Assembly: GCA_026075535.2 (NCBI GenBank)
Contig: AP026549.1
Location: forward strand, 4,712,001-4,776,000
DNA length: 64,000 bases
Direction of reading: 5' to 3'
Source of the DNA: Tricholoma matsutake
Lineage: Eukaryota > Basidiomycota > Agaricomycetes > Agaricales > Tricholomataceae
Of the stretch, positions 63,448 through 64,000 are shown piece after piece. Position numbers and translations under genes: made by a program. The stretch's first letter is position 1. Every line of letters begins with the position of its first letter. A model generated the notes under the pieces. The model was not told the origin of the DNA, searched no databases, and saw only the letters and a list, made by a program, of their open reading frames with translations.

Positions 63448-64000
63448 CTTAGTAGCCGCTGCATTGTACCAGTAAACCGGCAATCAACGCTACTTCATGT
63501 AAAATTACAATTGGACCCATTCATCTGCTCAGTAATATATTGTCTTTTGCTTCCTAGCTCCTAGTACAATGAGAATGTGGAGACCCCAGTGGCCTGATAG
63601 AACCTCCAAGCCTGAACTTGAAGCTTGAAGGCTTGTCCGATCTCAATCAGATGTGATGTTAGGACATGTTTACACCCTTACATAATTATAAACAAGTCAT
63701 GGGAAGTTCAAGTTGAAGTGGCAGTGCTCAACTTCTTGTTCTCTCTCATCCTTCCTCACTTCTGCGTGTGCTGCTCTTACTTCCTGGCCCTGCAGGTCTG
63801 ACTTTTTGTCACCTGCCTGGTTGTGTCTGACTTTTCATCATGCAACCCTACATTTGGGTTACCTCTGGCCCCTTGAACCTGTCAGCAGCTCACCCTAGAG
63901 TCCTTGACAGGAATTTCAGTACATCCAAGTGTCAGATGTCCCCTCAAGGTGAGATCCCCTTTACCCACTATATCAGTTACACAATGCCTGTCCATTGCTT
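63448..64000 (+). other. Start region of a second tandem TET-like gene
   Basis: From about 63700 the sequence repeats the promoter and first exon region seen at 61640-61830: GCAGGTCTGACTTTT, then a segment ending CCAAGTGTCAGATGTCCCCTC and AAGGTGAGATCCCCTTT (here 63922-63962; equivalent at 61782-61820). The gene would continue beyond the window. 63448-63700 holds spacer with AACTTGAAGCTTGAAGG. Confidence 0.6.

Overview
The window is nuclear DNA from a basidiomycete fungus, most likely an agaricomycete. The genes in the first 22.6 kb are cut by many introns of about 45-65 nt. They include a small-exon F-box family and a MAPQ-less, fungal-type set of housekeeping enzymes, and the repeats belong to agaricomycete families (chromodomain Gypsy elements, a Plavaka/KDZ-like transposase, TET/JBP-like dioxygenases). 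Exon models were built by eye from splice signals, reading-frame continuity and family conservation; several close perfectly in phase.

Left part (1-22.6 kb), gene-rich: a DUF7587-like protein (minus, cut by the window edge), an alpha/beta hydrolase, an F-box protein (7 exons), a SUZ-domain protein divergent from a Dug1-type M20 dipeptidase (9 exons, 91 bp shared promoter), a decayed minus-strand gene, a tandem pair of MFS drug-transporter genes (first dead, second intact with 11 exons), UDP-glucose 6-dehydrogenase (8 exons) and the LCB2 subunit of serine palmitoyltransferase (3 exons). UGDH supplies UDP-glucuronate for wall and capsule polymers; LCB2 starts sphingolipid synthesis; the dipeptidase works in glutathione and peptide turnover. 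They are not an obvious pathway cluster.

Middle (22.6-26.9 kb): gene-poor DNA with three kinds of tandem repeat, a pair of tRNA-derived SINE-like sequences, and one small spliced gene of unknown function.

Right part (26.9-64 kb): a nest of LTR retrotransposons. Four Gypsy insertions are bounded by exact 5-bp target duplications: A1 (26865-33342, GGCAC), B (36134-44839, GATGC), A2 (44926-50916, GATTG) and C (53439-59697, CCTTC). A solo LTR of family A (31944-32369, GATAC) sits backwards inside the gag gene of A1. When B, A2 and C are mentally removed, the remaining host DNA is one older transposon-like locus: a minus-strand Plavaka/KDZ-like transposase gene broken into pieces, flanked on both sides by outward-facing remains of TET/JBP-like 2OG-Fe(II) dioxygenase genes that share a repeated promoter motif. 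Almost every difference between paired LTRs, and most stop codons in the element genes, are C-to-T changes at CpG, pointing to CpG methylation of repeats. The combination of heavily CpG-mutated repeats and fossil 5-methylcytosine-oxidase-family genes is the most interesting theme of the window.
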